Numbered from the stretch's first letter, positions 46,103-57,490 are shown. The stretch is 64,000 nt of DNA from Salticus scenicus (GCA_963930645.1 OZ005649.1:43902275-43966274), one strand, 5' to 3'. Translations and numbers: made by a program. The notes: a model not told the origin generated them from the sequence alone.

Positions 46103-46950
46103 CTAGTATGTTGTGGCCACCACAAGACTTTCTCCTATATTTTCCTATATAAATTCATTCAAAACAAATAATTTGTTAAATTTATCTACCATGATGAATA
46201 CACACGACTTTCATCTTTTTGAAAACTAATATTGAATATCCAAAGAAAAAGAGTTGTATTCTCTATAAATAACATCTTAAAAAATGCTTTGGATATTGTT
46301 ATCTCACATATCAATTTTCGCACAGTTATTATACGCCATAGAAGTTAAAATACAGCCTTCCCGTTCTCGGTGATAATTGCAGTATAATAGCACCACCTAC
46401 TGGCTGTTATGCATCTAAATTGGATCAGCATAATGATTCATAATGGCCTTTTCACATATCAAGTTTTATTTGATTACACGCAATAGAACTTGAGATATAG
46501 CCTTCCATTAAACGGCAGTAACATAACAGCGCCATCTGTTGAGTGATTGACACCAAAAGTTGATAGGTACTAATTTATGTCAAGGTATATTTACAAATAA
46601 ATTTATATGAAATTGTGCCCAGTAGTTATTGAGATATAGCCTTGCCTTAAATTGTGAAAATCTCTGTATAGCAGCCTCACATCTTGAGCGGTTGACATAT
46701 AAAGTTGATAGGCACTAATTTAGGTTAAAGCGTATAAATTTATAGACAATTCTGTGCAATAATTCCTGAGGCACTCTTGCTACAAATATTTTGTCACACT
46801 CACACGCAGACAGTTTTTTTTTTTTTTTTTTCAAAAAATGGGCAAATCGTGTTTTGGACCTCTCAAACAGTGTAAACCCATCAAAAACTGGATTTCGAAA
46901 ATTTTTGCCAATACAATACATTCTTCTGTTGAATATAGAACAAAGGAAAA
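46103..46950 (-). mobile_element. beta element copy 1 (Helentron-like)
   Basis: On the plus strand it begins CTAGTATGTTGTGGCCACCA and ends near GAATATAGAACAAAGGAAAA, so the element runs on the minus strand: 5' hairpin region at ~46930, 3' hairpin plus CTAG at 46106-46103. Interior units carry AGCACCACCTACTGGC and AGCGCCATCTGTTGAG. The 5' hairpin is decayed. Confidence 0.6.
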
Positions 46951-47510
46951 AAGCTACAAAAGTGCTTTTGTAAGACTCGTTGCTAAATACTGCATCGTAA
47001 TTAAAAACACAATATCAGGAATTATCATGAAAGAAAGCTATATTAAATGTTAAACAATGAAATGATAGAAAAGTATTTATAATCTATGTAGACCGCATGA
47101 TTTTTCGTACTCGTTTTAATTATTTATCTTTTAAATAATAAAATGTTTTTATATTATTTTCATAATTGAATTTTATAAACTTAAATTCAATACTGATAAA
47201 ATCATATTAGATGTTTTCACCTAATTCTTAAATCAAATATTATATCAAAGGAACAAAGCAATTTAAAATCTACCAAATATAATAAATACACGGGTCTTTG
47301 CGTAAAAATGCAAGCAATCAATCGAGTAAATTTATCACCACAATTCATATCATAAATTAAAAAAAAAAAAGTCTTAGCTAACTTAGCAATTGTTGTTATT
47401 ATAATTCTTAGTTTAAAAAAAAAAAAAAAAATTAAAGTTTATTTTAACCTCATAAAAGTCAATTTGTTCAAGAATTAAATATTAAAACGGAATCACCACA
47501 AACTAACAGT
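46951..47510. other. AT-rich filler
   Basis: Poly-A near 47359 and 47414; no gene seen. Confidence 0.5.
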
Positions 47511-47514
47511 TTAA

Positions 47515-47719
47515 CCCTTTCAGGGGCAACGAATTTCATTTCTTTTAAAATCAAGTGCCACCACAGTTTGAAAACAAGATCAGAAGAAAAGTAATAAATT
47601 AATATTTTCGCATAAGGTAAAAAGTAAAATAAATTAATAAAAAAATTTCTGGGATAAATTTTTGAAGTTAGGAACTGAAATTAGGTGGTATAAAATATAT
47701 ACCACTGCCCCTGAAAGGG
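47515..47719. mobile_element. piggyBac-type MITE flanked by TTAA
   Basis: TTAA at 47511-47514 and 47720-47723. TIR CCCTTTCAGGGGCA/TGCCCCTGAAAGGG, perfect over 14 bp. 205 bp, no ORF. Confidence 0.8.
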
Positions 47720-47723
47720 TTAA

Positions 47724-48972
47724 AAGAGATAGTGTAAATGTTGAAGAATACTTATTTACTTTAAATCTTTTGGGTACATAAAAGTCAATCCAAAACATTT
47801 TAAGAATTATGCGTACTACATGTAATAAAGTTCTATAAAATTCGAGTTATACAAAGTATTCATATTAATTCGGATATTACTTTATTTCGTTTTTTCGCCT
47901 ATTTAGATTTGAATAAATTAAAATTAAACAACGTATAAAATTTTAAATGTCAAGAATGCGTTACTATTCTTATTATTATATTTCATTAATTATAATTTCT
48001 CCCAATTACTAAAATTTAAAATTTACCTTTATTACCTTTAATATTCATTCATAAAAAAAAAAAAAAAAATTAAAATAAAACTTTATATAAATTTGAAGTA
48101 CGAGTACCTATTAAAATCACATATTTTTGTTCCGACTATGTAATAATTTTATTTCATAACAGTCTGTATCAGGGTCAAGCCAAGTGTTTTTTATGTGTAC
48201 ATGCCCAAAATATTGCCTCACTGATTTGTGTAAGTGCCCAAAATATTGCCTCACTAATTTGAGTGCACTAAGTGCAAAAAAATAAATAAATAAAGTACTA
48301 TATAACTCAAAATGTCACAATAGTAGTGGCCCATGTAATAAATAAAAAATAAATGAGTGTCAATGTGATTCGCAACGTAATAAAGATCTCCAAACTAATC
48401 ATATTTTATTCTATACTTAGAAGTCAATGTTATTTTTCGGGTAAATACTGATTTATGTGTAGTAAGAACGGGTTCTAACTAAAAATTTAAGTGAATAGCC
48501 GAAATTAATTTTTATTTCGTGTTTTTTAACCTCAGTAGTAAGAACGCGAAATTGCTGATGCTTGTAGACACTTCGCGTTTTTAGGTTCTTACTTGTAACT
48601 ACGCGTACTAACAGGATTTCGGCTGTAACATATATAGCAAAGAAATTTCTGCTTATTAAGAATTAGAAAAAAAAAAAAAAAAAAAAAGGTTCTCAAGCTT
48701 TGCAATTTGTAATTTTTAAATGGGATTAATTTTTTTTTATCTGAAAAATTTAAAATAGTAACGCATTAATAATAATAATGAGCATCATCTGTCAAGAACA
48801 ATTCCGGTTAGACCGCTTCAAAACAGAGACTTTTGGTAGCCCTATTTTTTTTTTCCCTTAGAAATGCTATGCATTTTTATTTTATTTTTTTAATTAATCT
48901 GCATAAATGTTACATCATTAGAAAGATCTTTCAAAACTGAACATTTTTTGTTTTTACACCTTTCCCTTAATC
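47724..48972. other. AT-rich filler with a nested hairpin at ~48499-48630
   Basis: Short direct repeat GCCCAAAATATTGCCTCACT (48207/48236). GTAAGAACGCGAA/TTCGCG..GTTCTTAC hairpin (48538-48591) inside a wider AGCCGAAAT/ATTTCGGCT pair. No gene seen. Confidence 0.5.
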
Positions 48973-48980
48973 TCAATATG

Positions 48981-49238
48981 TAGAGTCCTGCATCGGGTCG
49001 GGTAACCCGATTTTACCGGGTTGACTGATCTTTTTTTCTTGCGGGTCGGGTTGACTGAATTTTTTTTCTTGCGGTTCGGGTTCGGGTTCGGGTCGGGTTT
49101 AGCTTTCTACGAGTCGGGTCGACTTGAGAACACCTTTAAAAGAAATTTACAATTGAAAGCATAAATTTCTAGACATAGCTCTTTAACTAATTTTAGACAT
49201 GTGCCGGAGCTCCGTATTCCTATACGCGGATACCTACC

Positions 49239-49270
<32 letters not shown>

Positions 49271-49385
49271 GTATAAGCATGAGAAAAAAATATCCGCATA
49301 CGTTTTCTTTTCTTCAACAAATCTAAAATTGATCATCTGTAGAAATTGTATGAAAATTTTAAAGTACTGTATAATTTTTTGTTTA

Positions 49386-49422
<37 letters not shown>

Positions 49423-51374
49423 CAACACAACATTTTTTTTTAAGTTTTGAAAATTTAATTTATTTCTCAATTTACATTTTTTTTATAATTTTTTTATTTA
49501 TTTATTATTATTATTATTATTTTCAATGAATTTTAATCCTCGCTTTTATGTTAACGAAATTTTGAATTTTCTTCCGTTTACATTTGTATATACAGCAAAT
49601 ATACAGGGAATACTTGTTGTAATTTAAAAAAAGTAATGTAAAATAAACACATAAAGGAAACTAATACCATCAAGGCAGATTACATTCTTTATCGTCTTCT
49701 CTAGAACAAATTAATAATTCACAGAGTAAAATTGAAACCGGAGGAAGTTAAGTTGCTGATTGTGCGAATTTAAAGAGATCAGTGATCCTTAAAAAGCAGA
49801 TGTTTAACTACGAATCACATACATGCTACACAAATTATTATAGTAAAGTAAACACCCACATCTGAGAAAAGCAATAAAGAATAATACAATCGTTATTTTT
49901 TTTTCCAGACTATAAGTATTAAACAATAAATTACGAACATTTAAATTGAAGTGCATTTTTTACTTTCTTCTAAATTCAATAGAAGAAAGTATTGGATTCA
50001 TAAAAATTTTCGACTTCCAGTTTTCGACGGATTTACACGTTTTGAGAGATCTAGAAAACCATTTTACCATTTATAGAAAATGTCTGTCTGGGACAAAAAT
50101 TTTGTAGCGACTGTATCTCCAGAACTTACTGTTCAGAATTATATATGAATTTATATGTAGAGGCACATTGACCTAAATTAATGCCTATCAATTTTTGTCA
50201 ACCGATCAACAGGTGGCGCTGCTATACAGCAATTTCCGAGATTTAAGAGGAGGCTATATCTCAGGTTCTATTCAATATAATCAAACAAAGTTTGATATGT
50301 GAATAGGCTATTATGAGACATTACGATGATTCAATTTGAATTCTTATCGGCCAACAGGTGGCACTGCTGTACAGTGATTTCGGCAGTTTAAGGGAAGGCT
50401 ATATCTCAGGAACAACTGCATAAAATTGCATATAAATTTATAAGTAGATGCACCTTGACCTAAATTAGTGTCTCAACTTTTGGTGTCAACCGCTCAACAG
50501 GTGGCGCTGCTGTACGCGATATTTGCAATATAACGGGATGCTATATCTCAAGTTATATTGCGTATAATCAAACAAAACTTGATATGTGAGAAAGTCATAA
50601 TGAGACATTATGTTGAATCAGTCTGGATGCTAATCGGATAATAGGTGGTGCTGCTATACTGCAATATCCCTCGATAATGGGAAGGCTATATCTCAACTTC
50701 TATGACATATAACTGTACGAAAAATGATATGTGAGATAACCATTATAAAAACGTACTTTTTAAGATGCTATTTATAGGCAATAAAACTGTCTTACTTTGA
50801 ATATTTAGTGTTAGTTGTCTCTATGATGAAAATCGTTTGCATTCATCCTGTTAGATAATTTTAAAAAATAATAATTTTAATAAATTATTTGCACTCAGTA
50901 AAATATAGGAAAGTATAGAAGAAAGTCTTGTGGTGGCCACAACATGCTAGTTTACTCTTGAAGTTCACAACTCACATAAATGGTTAAAAATTATTATTGA
51001 TCTATTTTTCAGATTTTTTAATTTTAAAACTAAACAATCAGTAATTACATTTCAAATCCTTTGTTAAATAATTTACCAACTGTATGACAATGAAAATTTG
51101 ATTTATTTTATAATTCAAGAAAGTTTTGTATGATTTTTAGATGAATAAGTAATTTTCATTTAGTTTTCGGGTTTCGGGTCGGGTTCGGGTCGTGACAGTT
51201 TCTCTACTGCGAGTTCGGGTCGGTTTTCGGGTTGATGAAAAAAATTTTGTCAGGTTCGGGTCACTTTTCGGGTTGATGAAAATTTTTTTGTCGGGTTCGG
51301 GTCGGGTTTCGGGTTGATATAAAATTCATCTGTCGGGTTCGGGTCGGGTTTTACCCGACCCGTGAAGGACTCTA
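48981..51374. mobile_element. hAT-like element with terminal TCGGGT arrays, 8-bp TSD
   Basis: Left end TAGAGTCCTGCATCGGGTCG, right end reverse-complemented TAGAGTCCTTCACGGGTCGG. Perfect 8-bp duplication TCAATATG at 48973-48980 and 51375-51382. Subterminal arrays of GGGTCGGGTT/TCGGGTTCGGG lie at 48993-49125 and 51165-51360, pointing inward as inverted arrays. The 2.4-kb interior encodes no transposase; it has (TA)n at 49388-49418 and a beta element at 49957-50950. The TSD length supports hAT. Confidence 0.85.
49957..50950 (+). mobile_element. beta element copy 2 (Helentron-like), best preserved
   Basis: 5' hairpin ACTTTCTTCT/AGAAGAAAGT (49962-49971 and 49981-49990), then ATTGGATTC and a ~120-bp leader with a GTCTGTCTG run. 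Four internal units of ~145 bp follow, each with (CA)ACAGGTGGCGCTGCT at 50207, 50352, 50495 and ~50641. The 3' end is hairpin TTGTGG-TGG-CCACAA (50928-50942), 4 nt, then CTAG (50947-50950) followed by host T. The 3' hairpin plus CTRR followed by T is the Helitron signature. Internal tandem units and a 5' hairpin fit DINE-1/HINE types. No Rep/helicase. Confidence 0.7.
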
Positions 51375-51613
51375 TCAATATGTAAAAAGATTTCAACGAA
51401 AGTTACCATTGCAATTCTGAAATACCCATGGAGGATAAAATTAAAATGTAATGTAAAATTCAATCATAAAAATTATGGGCTAATAGTTATTACATCATTT
51501 TCTTGCAATCATGATAATGTACTTATCTGATATAAACAAACAGTTGATTGTGACGTCATATTTATCAAATCAGTTAAAATAAATAAGGTTACATATAAGG
51601 TACCTATGGTTAC

Positions 51614-51664
51614 TTCGTTACAAATATGGCACCTTTCACTTGGTACCTTATTTGTAACGAAGTT
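51614..51664. repeat. Perfect-arm hairpin
   Basis: CTTCGTTACAAATA and TATTTGTAACGAAG arms enclose GGTACC-like inner arms. Function unknown. Confidence 0.6.
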
Positions 51665-51750
51665 TTGATTAGACATTTTAGAATTAATTCAAATGTGAAA
51701 ATAATTTCAAAATTGGACATTTAAATTTATGATCAAGTACTGATCAAGTA

Positions 51751-51978
51751 CAGAGCTCGAAGTTTCCGCCCTTTTTTTCAGGGCACTTTCAGAAATGAAA
51801 AATTTTTGGCTCCTTTGCTGCCTTTATATTTGTGCAGAAATATTTAATGTGTGTTATATTAAAGTGTCGTGATTAAATGCGGTAGAGATTAATGCATAAA
51901 AATAATGGTATCAACAAAGGAGGAAATTTCTCATCAATGGAAGTGTCCTGATAAAAAGGCGGAGACTTGGAGCTTTGC
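51751..51978. mobile_element. MITE, diverged relative of 44834-45061
   Basis: CAGAGCTCGAAGTTTCCGCC and TCAGGGCACTTTCA at the left, with mirrored GAAGTGTCCTGATAAAAAGG and GGCGGAGACTTGGAGC at the right. Confidence 0.65.
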
Positions 51979-53080
51979 ATTCTGCAAGTAAGAAACACGC
52001 GTAGTTTACTTTCCCTTTCATTTTCATATTGCATATCGAATAAGTAAAATCTTCCAAAATTTAAATGCTACACAACTGTAGAATACAATTTTATGCAAAT
52101 GTAATGCATTCAGTTGCAATAATATTCTTCCAACTGAATGCATCAAATAATATTAAATATGTCTGTATTTTAAATTAAAATAAATAAATAAATAATTTAA
52201 ATTCCAATTATGCAAATAAATGCCTAAACAATCTGTAAATACTAAAAAGAAATTTGAGAATATTTAAACATTTTTCTACAAGTAACTAAATAACTGAAAA
52301 ATGCAAAACACATGTGAAAGGGGAAAAATTACCTGTATTAGATCTACTTCTCCATCACACCGAACTCTAAATCCAACAAGCAGTCACTTTAAAGGCATAA
52401 AAATAATTACATATTAATGTTTTCAAATGTGCTGCCAGGTAGATTAAGTCATTAGATGATTCTGCATTCCTTCAAAGTATACTAATACATAAAAATGCCC
52501 AATGACATATCGCAGTTATTACAAAATATAAAAAAAGACAGAAACAGTATTAAATGAATAATAATAATAATTAAAAAATCTCATAAGTATGCAAAAATTT
52601 CACAATAAGTGTTTCAGTTTTTCTTTCTATCAATAGAATACTTTTGATTTACGTAATAATTACCAAATTTAATTTGGGAAGGTAACATTGTGAACGTGTA
52701 ACTGATATTATACACAAGATAAATTTTAAATTAAAGTGTGATTTTATTTCACAAATTTATAATTTAAAAGTTAAATAAAACAGTGATAATATCATACTTT
52801 ATACACTATGTATAAATTATTCTACATAAAGTTTTAATTTCTTTTTTAAAATACTGTAATAAATAGATTTCGTATAAGATACAGATAAATAAATAGGCTT
52901 AATCAAGAAGTAACACAAACCAAAATCGTATATGTAAAAAATCTGGAGTGACTCCACTCGACTTTCCGAACATTGAGTAATTAACAGTTTTGTAGATAAA
53001 GTAAAGAAAGAGGAGTTGTTAAAAAACAAAAGAGATAAAACCATAATAAAGTAATAACAGGAGACTTGGCGTTGGAATAT
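51979..53080. other. AT-rich filler
   Basis: No gene or clear repeat seen. A 75-aa minus ORF at 52817-53044 has no recognisable features. Confidence 0.5.
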
Positions 53081-53740
53081 TAAAACCCAAATAAACTACT
53101 ACGTCAGAAACGCTAAAGAAAAATATTGCAAATGCATACAGCTGTTTCGGTAGCCTAAAGCATACCGTCTTCAGTGCAAAAAGGATTCTGAATCAGGAGA
53201 AGTGCTCATATATATAGGAGAGGGGCCGGATTTAGTTCAACCAATAATAGTAGTATCATATTGGATTGAATTCATTCTAAATCATATTGGATTTAGTTCA
53301 ACCAATATGATTTTGCTGGGAGGAAAATCATAATTTTAAATTTAATTCAGCTAAAATAATTTGCAGACCTAAATCCATTCATGAACTCGATTTCTTTGAA
53401 GCTTTTCATATTTATAAAAATTTTAAAAACCTTGTAAATTGTGATTTCGCTGTTCCCTATTTGTCTGACTGTTGGAAATTTTATATTCAGTAAACATTTT
53501 CTTAATTTTTCTACTGTTTACACAGCTAACTTTCCTAAATTCCTATTGGCCACTCTCCCCACCTTTCCCGCAATCCTATTGGTTGAACTAAATCCGGTTC
53601 CTCTCCTATATATATGAGCACTTCTCCTGATTCAGAATCCTTTTTGCACTGAAGACCGGACTTTAGGCTACCGAAACAGCTGTATGCTTTTGCAATATTT
53701 TTCTTTGGCGTTTCTGAAGTAGTAGTTTATTCGGGTTTTA
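53081..53740. mobile_element. MITE with ~165-bp TIRs
   Basis: TAAAACCCAAATAAACTACT at the left and its inverted copy at the right extend ~165 bp inward (matching AGAAGTGCTCATATATATAG on both arms). The terminal TA could be a TA duplication. The central part has a second GATTTAGTTCAACCAATA duplication. No ORF. Confidence 0.75.
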
Positions 53741-53812
53741 GCATAATAAAGTGTTTGAGTATTTTTCTCCATATATTACACGATGTTTTATTTAACGCTA
53801 CTGAACTTTGAA

Positions 53813-55322
53813 CCCATAGATCATAATGATAAAGAATTTTCGTTGTGTCCCTGTAAAAAACCTATAAATGCTAGATTCACCAAAATGTTTATAGTTAGTG
53901 CAACAGTGATTTATAATATTCATATAAATTTTCAGCTCAATTGAATAAGGCGTTTAGATGCTATCGCACTTTTAACTAGTATGTTGTGGCCACCACATGA
54001 CTTTCTTCTATATTTTCCTATACAAATTCACTCAGTAAAAATAATTTATTAAAATTATTATTTGAAAAAATTATCTTCCATGGTAATGCAGATGATTTCC
54101 ATATTAGAGAAGTAGTATAACACTAAATATAAAAAAAAAAGTCAATTTTATTGTCAATATTACATTTAAAAAAAAATCGATAATTTCATTTTAAATTATC
54201 GCAGATCAATGGTTCAACCATTCGTTTTAAAGGTACTGGCGATCTCTTTTGAAAGATACCCATCATGAAAATTTTCTCCCCTCGAGGGTGGAATTACCCC
54301 CTGCCCCTACAAAAAATTTTTCCCAGTTGACTATGTCTATTATAAATAATTCTGGTAAATTTCAAAATGATTTAAAAAAAATAATTTTCTTTATGCACAT
54401 TTATACAAAATTTTGCACAATATCACCATGTTAAAAATTTAGAAAAAGCGAGATGGCAACGCAACCTGTAAGACAATTTTTACCAAAAGTGGATAGGGAT
54501 AGGCACTAATTTATGTCAAGGTGCAACTACATACCAATTTGTATGAAATTCTGTGAAGTAGTTCCTGAGATACAGTTGCCACAAAAGTTTGTCACACCCA
54601 CTCAGAGACTGACAGACAAACAGACAGACATTTTCTAAAAATGGTCAAATCGTGTTCTACAGCTCTCAAAACGTGTAAATCCATCATGATCAAAAACCCG
54701 AGGTCGAAAATTTTTACGAATCCAATACTTTCTTCTGTTGAATATAGAAGAAAGTAAAAATTTGGTCCCACAGGCCATAATGATAAAGAATTTTTCTTTG
54801 TGTCCCTGTAAAAAAACTGTAAGTGCTAAATTCACCAAAATCTATACAGTTCGTGCAACTGTGACCTATAACATGTGTACAAATTTTTTGTTCAGATTAA
54901 ATAAGCGTTTAGACGCTATCGCACTTTTAAAAATTTGGCTCCATAGGCCATAATGATAAAGAATTTTTCTTTGTGCCCCTGTAAAAAAACTGTAAGTACC
55001 AGATTCTCCAAACTCTATACAGATTGAGTAACTGTGACCTATAATATGTGTATAAATTTTTTGCTCAATTGAAGAAGGCGTTTAGATGCTATCGCACTTT
55101 TCAGATTTTGGTCCCGTAGACCATAATGATAAAGAATTTTTCTTTGTGTCCCTGTAAAAAAACTATAAGTGTCAGATTCACCAAAATCAATAGGGTTCGT
55201 GCTATGGTGACTTACAATATACGCACCAATTTTCAGCTTATTCGAACAAAGCGTTTAGACGCTAGCGTGTTCACTCACAGACATACACACATACATACAC
55301 ACATACATACACACATACATAC
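53813..55322 (-). mobile_element. Tandem-unit element alpha-2, distal portion (units)
   Basis: Units with AATGATAAAGAATTTTTC start near 53826, 54778, 54951 and 55125, about 173 bp apart apart from the beta insertion. They end in a CATA microsatellite at ~55280-55322, where the Gypsy element is inserted. The rest of the element (microsatellite, leader, 5' hairpin) is at 61970-62113. The first unit is separated from the others by the beta copy at 53976-54760. Confidence 0.65.
53976..54760 (-). mobile_element. beta element copy 3 (Helentron-like)
   Basis: CTAG at 53976-53979 preceded by A (host T on the element strand), GTTGTGGCCACCAC 3' hairpin region, AGACAAACAGACAGAC microsatellite (~54608), and the 5' hairpin ACTTTCTTCT..AGAAGAAAGT at the right end. 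It interrupts an alpha unit between its GCACTTTTAA and ATTTGG phrases without a visible duplication, as expected for Helitrons. Confidence 0.65.
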
Positions 55323-55962
55323 TGTTACGAAATTGTAAATAATTGTGTTTATTTTTGTATAAATTCTTTCAAAGAGGCTTAGTAAGTTGATAAAGTGCTA
55401 TTTTTGTGCATTTCTAGTCGTTTTAGCGTTGAAATAGCCTTAATTTCCCTTGAAAACGCATTAAAAAGCCCCAATAAGGCAGGTAATGGGTTTGGCGCCA
55501 AATTTGGCGACTTTTTCTCACCTTGGCGATTTTTTTTGGCGACCTTGGCGAGAAAATCCTTATATGGGATATACCAAATATGGAAGCTGTAAGTTGATTG
55601 GTTGACCACTTTCTAGAGTTTTCTCGAAAAATCTGGATTCCATGGAACAGTATATAAGCCTGTTTTCTTCGCCAAGGCCGGTCAGAGTCAGTTCAGTTCA
55701 GATATCAGCCAGCTTCGCTAGTGCTTGCATTGCTCTTAAGCCTCTTTGAGAGAGACTTGCTTTATGTGTTATTACTATACAGTTTGTACTGTGGATTTGC
55801 TGTTGACAGCTGTTGTTTAAGCTGTGTTTACTGTTTGAATTGAAGCTGATACTTGGTTTATAGACCTGCATTTTTCTGGAATTTTCTGTGAATAGATTAC
55901 TGAATTTTTGTACGTTTAGCCTTTCATTCTCAGACAACTCACGAACCCCCAAGTACGCAACA
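55323..55962 (+). repeat. 5' LTR of the Gypsy element (640 bp)
   Basis: Contains several TTGGCGA phrases (55500-55552), a TATA box and an initiator. Ends ...GCAACA; PBS TGG follows 4 nt later. Confidence 0.93.
55651..55693 (+). promoter_or_regulatory. LTR core promoter (TATA plus initiator)
   Basis: TATATAA at 55651-55657. Initiator-like TCAGAG (55682) and TCAGTT (55688) lie 31-37 bp downstream, followed by a GTTCAGTTCAG duplication. The same arrangement is in the 3' LTR at 61658-61700. Confidence 0.65.
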
Positions 55963-55966
55963 TTTC

Positions 55967-55984
55967 TGGTGTCAGAAGGGGGGG
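55967..55984 (+). promoter_or_regulatory. Primer-binding site of the Gypsy element (tRNA-Leu-like)
   Basis: TGGTGTCAGAAG followed by G-run. The first 12 nt are complementary to the 3' end of animal tRNA-Leu (…CTTCTGACACCA, from memory). Confidence 0.7.
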
Positions 55985-55996
55985 ATTTGTCTGTGA

Positions 55997-57490
55997 ATGG
56001 TGATAACGAGAGCTATGGAACAAGAAATGAAGAAATTTCTAGAAGGACTCACTGCTCAGATGAATGAGTTAAGATCTGGATTGATAGAGAAAATGGAAAC
56101 AGGACAGGAAAAGATGGAAGCATCGCAAAGAGAGATGAAAGATAGCCTGAGTCAAGAGATGAAAGAAATGAAGGTAGCACAAGAGAAAATGGAAACATCG
56201 CAAAGAGAGTTGAAAGACGGTTTGACTGAAGAAATGAAGGTAGCACAAGAGAAAATGGAAACATCGCAAAGAGAGTTGAAAGACGGTTTGACTGAAGAAA
56301 TGAAGGTAGCACAAGAGAAAATGGAAACATCGCAAAGAGAGTTGAAAGACAGTTTGACCGAAGAAATTAAATCTAATCAAGACGAGATGAAGAGAGAACT
56401 TTCGACAGTAAAGGAAGTGATTGAAAGTAAATTATCGGATATGGGAAGCAGAATAGATGGAATAGAAGAGAAAGTTTTGAAAATAGAAGAGAGTTTTGAA
56501 GAGAAAGCAATGAAGATCGGGGAAAATGTTATGAAAGTAGAAAAGAATTTTGAAGAGAGATTTATGAAGATAGAAGAGAATTTTGAGGAGAAATTTAAAG
56601 AAAACTTTGATCAAGAGCTGAAAGGAAGAGTTTCAAAGATAGAAAGCAAGTTTAAGAGACTAGAAGAAGATCTGGAGAAAAAAATGGAAGAAAAGTTAGA
56701 ATCCATGCCCCAGGAAACTGAAAAGAAAGAGAGAAGAATCCAGAATCAGGAATTTATTAAGCTATCTACCTACGATGGCAGTTCCTCCTGGCATGTATAT
56801 AAGACGCAGTTTTCCATCGTTGCTGAAGCTAACGGCTGGGACTCTGCCGCCAAGTCAGTCCACTTAGCAGCAGCATTACGGGGAGATGCAGCCGAGATCC
56901 TGAGAAATCTTTCTAAAGAAGAAAGGAACGACTTCGAGGCCCTGACTAGAGCACTAGAGCTACGGTTCGGAGAGAAGTGTTCTAAGGACTATAGTCGCCT
57001 CCAGCTAAAGTCCCGTTACCAGAAAACGGGCGAAAGTTTGCAAGAGCTGGCAGCGGACATTCAGAGATTGTCACACCTAGCATTCTCAGACTGTCAAGCT
57101 GATACTCGAAACGACTTAGCTCTTCAGTACTTTATCGATGCTGTTCGGGATCCAGAAATTCAAAAAGCGCTGAGACTTTCCAACATCAGAGACGTAGAAT
57201 CAGCTTTAGGCTATGCACTTAGGATAGAGGCAGCCCAACAAGCCTCCCGTAAAGACCGCCATACCATAAGAGCAGTCTCATTAAACGATACGTCTGCTGG
57301 TGAAAATGAAATAAAGAGAAGTATCGAAGAGATCTTAAAGAGATTGCGCAGCCTGGAGAATAATAAGGAAATAAAGGATCGGAAGATAAAGTGCTGGGGC
57401 TGTGGAGGGGATGGTCACGTGAAGAGGAATTGCCCTGTACGACCAACTGTAGGAAATCACCCGGCTTCACCATCACTGCAGGGAAACTAA
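55997..57490 (+). CDS. Gypsy Gag polyprotein (497 aa)
   Basis: Structural protein that packages the element RNA into cytoplasmic particles. The first ATG after the PBS is used. Residues ~1-245 are Lys/Glu-rich and predicted coiled coil, including three tandem 22-residue units (MKVAQEKMETSQRELKDGLT…) encoded by a 66-bp repeat at 56168-56365, with a looser copy before it. The capsid-like Gag core follows (~250-430: SWHVYKTQFSIVAEANGW, LELRFGEKCSKDYSRLQL, LQELAADIQRLSHLAF). A CCHC zinc knuckle CWGCGGDGHVKRNC (~467-480) binds nucleic acid. It ends 3 codons after a slippery heptamer, so a fraction of ribosomes should enter pol in the -1 frame. Confidence 0.93.
   Translation: MVITRAMEQEMKKFLEGLTAQMNELRSGLIEKMETGQEKMEASQREMKDSLSQEMKEMKVAQEKMETSQRELKDGLTEEMKVAQEKMETSQRELKDGLTEEMKVAQEKMETSQRELKDSLTEEIKSNQDEMKRELSTVKEVIESKLSDMGSRIDGIEEKVLKIEESFEEKAMKIGENVMKVEKNFEERFMKIEENFEEKFKENFDQELKGRVSKIESKFKRLEEDLEKKMEEKLESMPQETEKKERRIQNQEFIKLSTYDGSSSWHVYKTQFSIVAEANGWDSAAKSVHLAAALRGDAAEILRNLSKEERNDFEALTRALELRFGEKCSKDYSRLQLKSRYQKTGESLQELAADIQRLSHLAFSDCQADTRNDLALQYFIDAVRDPEIQKALRLSNIRDVESALGYALRIEAAQQASRKDRHTIRAVSLNDTSAGENEIKRSIEEILKRLRSLENNKEIKDRKIKCWGCGGDGHVKRNCPVRPTVGNHPASPSLQGN
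56168..56365 (+). repeat. 66-bp in-frame tandem repeat in gag (3 copies)
   Basis: Units begin ATGAAGGTAGCACAAGAG at 56168, 56234 and 56300; the first two are virtually identical. Confidence 0.9.

Noticed and set aside
49957..50950. CRISPR-like array suggested by regularly spaced CAACAGGTGGCGCTG
   Set aside because: Eukaryotic context; units drift throughout and the 'spacers' are homologous to each other. It is a tandem repeat inside a transposon.
55395..55592. 65/76-aa ORFs in the Gypsy LTRs
   Set aside because: Located in the LTR promoter region on opposing strands, identical in both LTRs because of LTR duplication. No domain.
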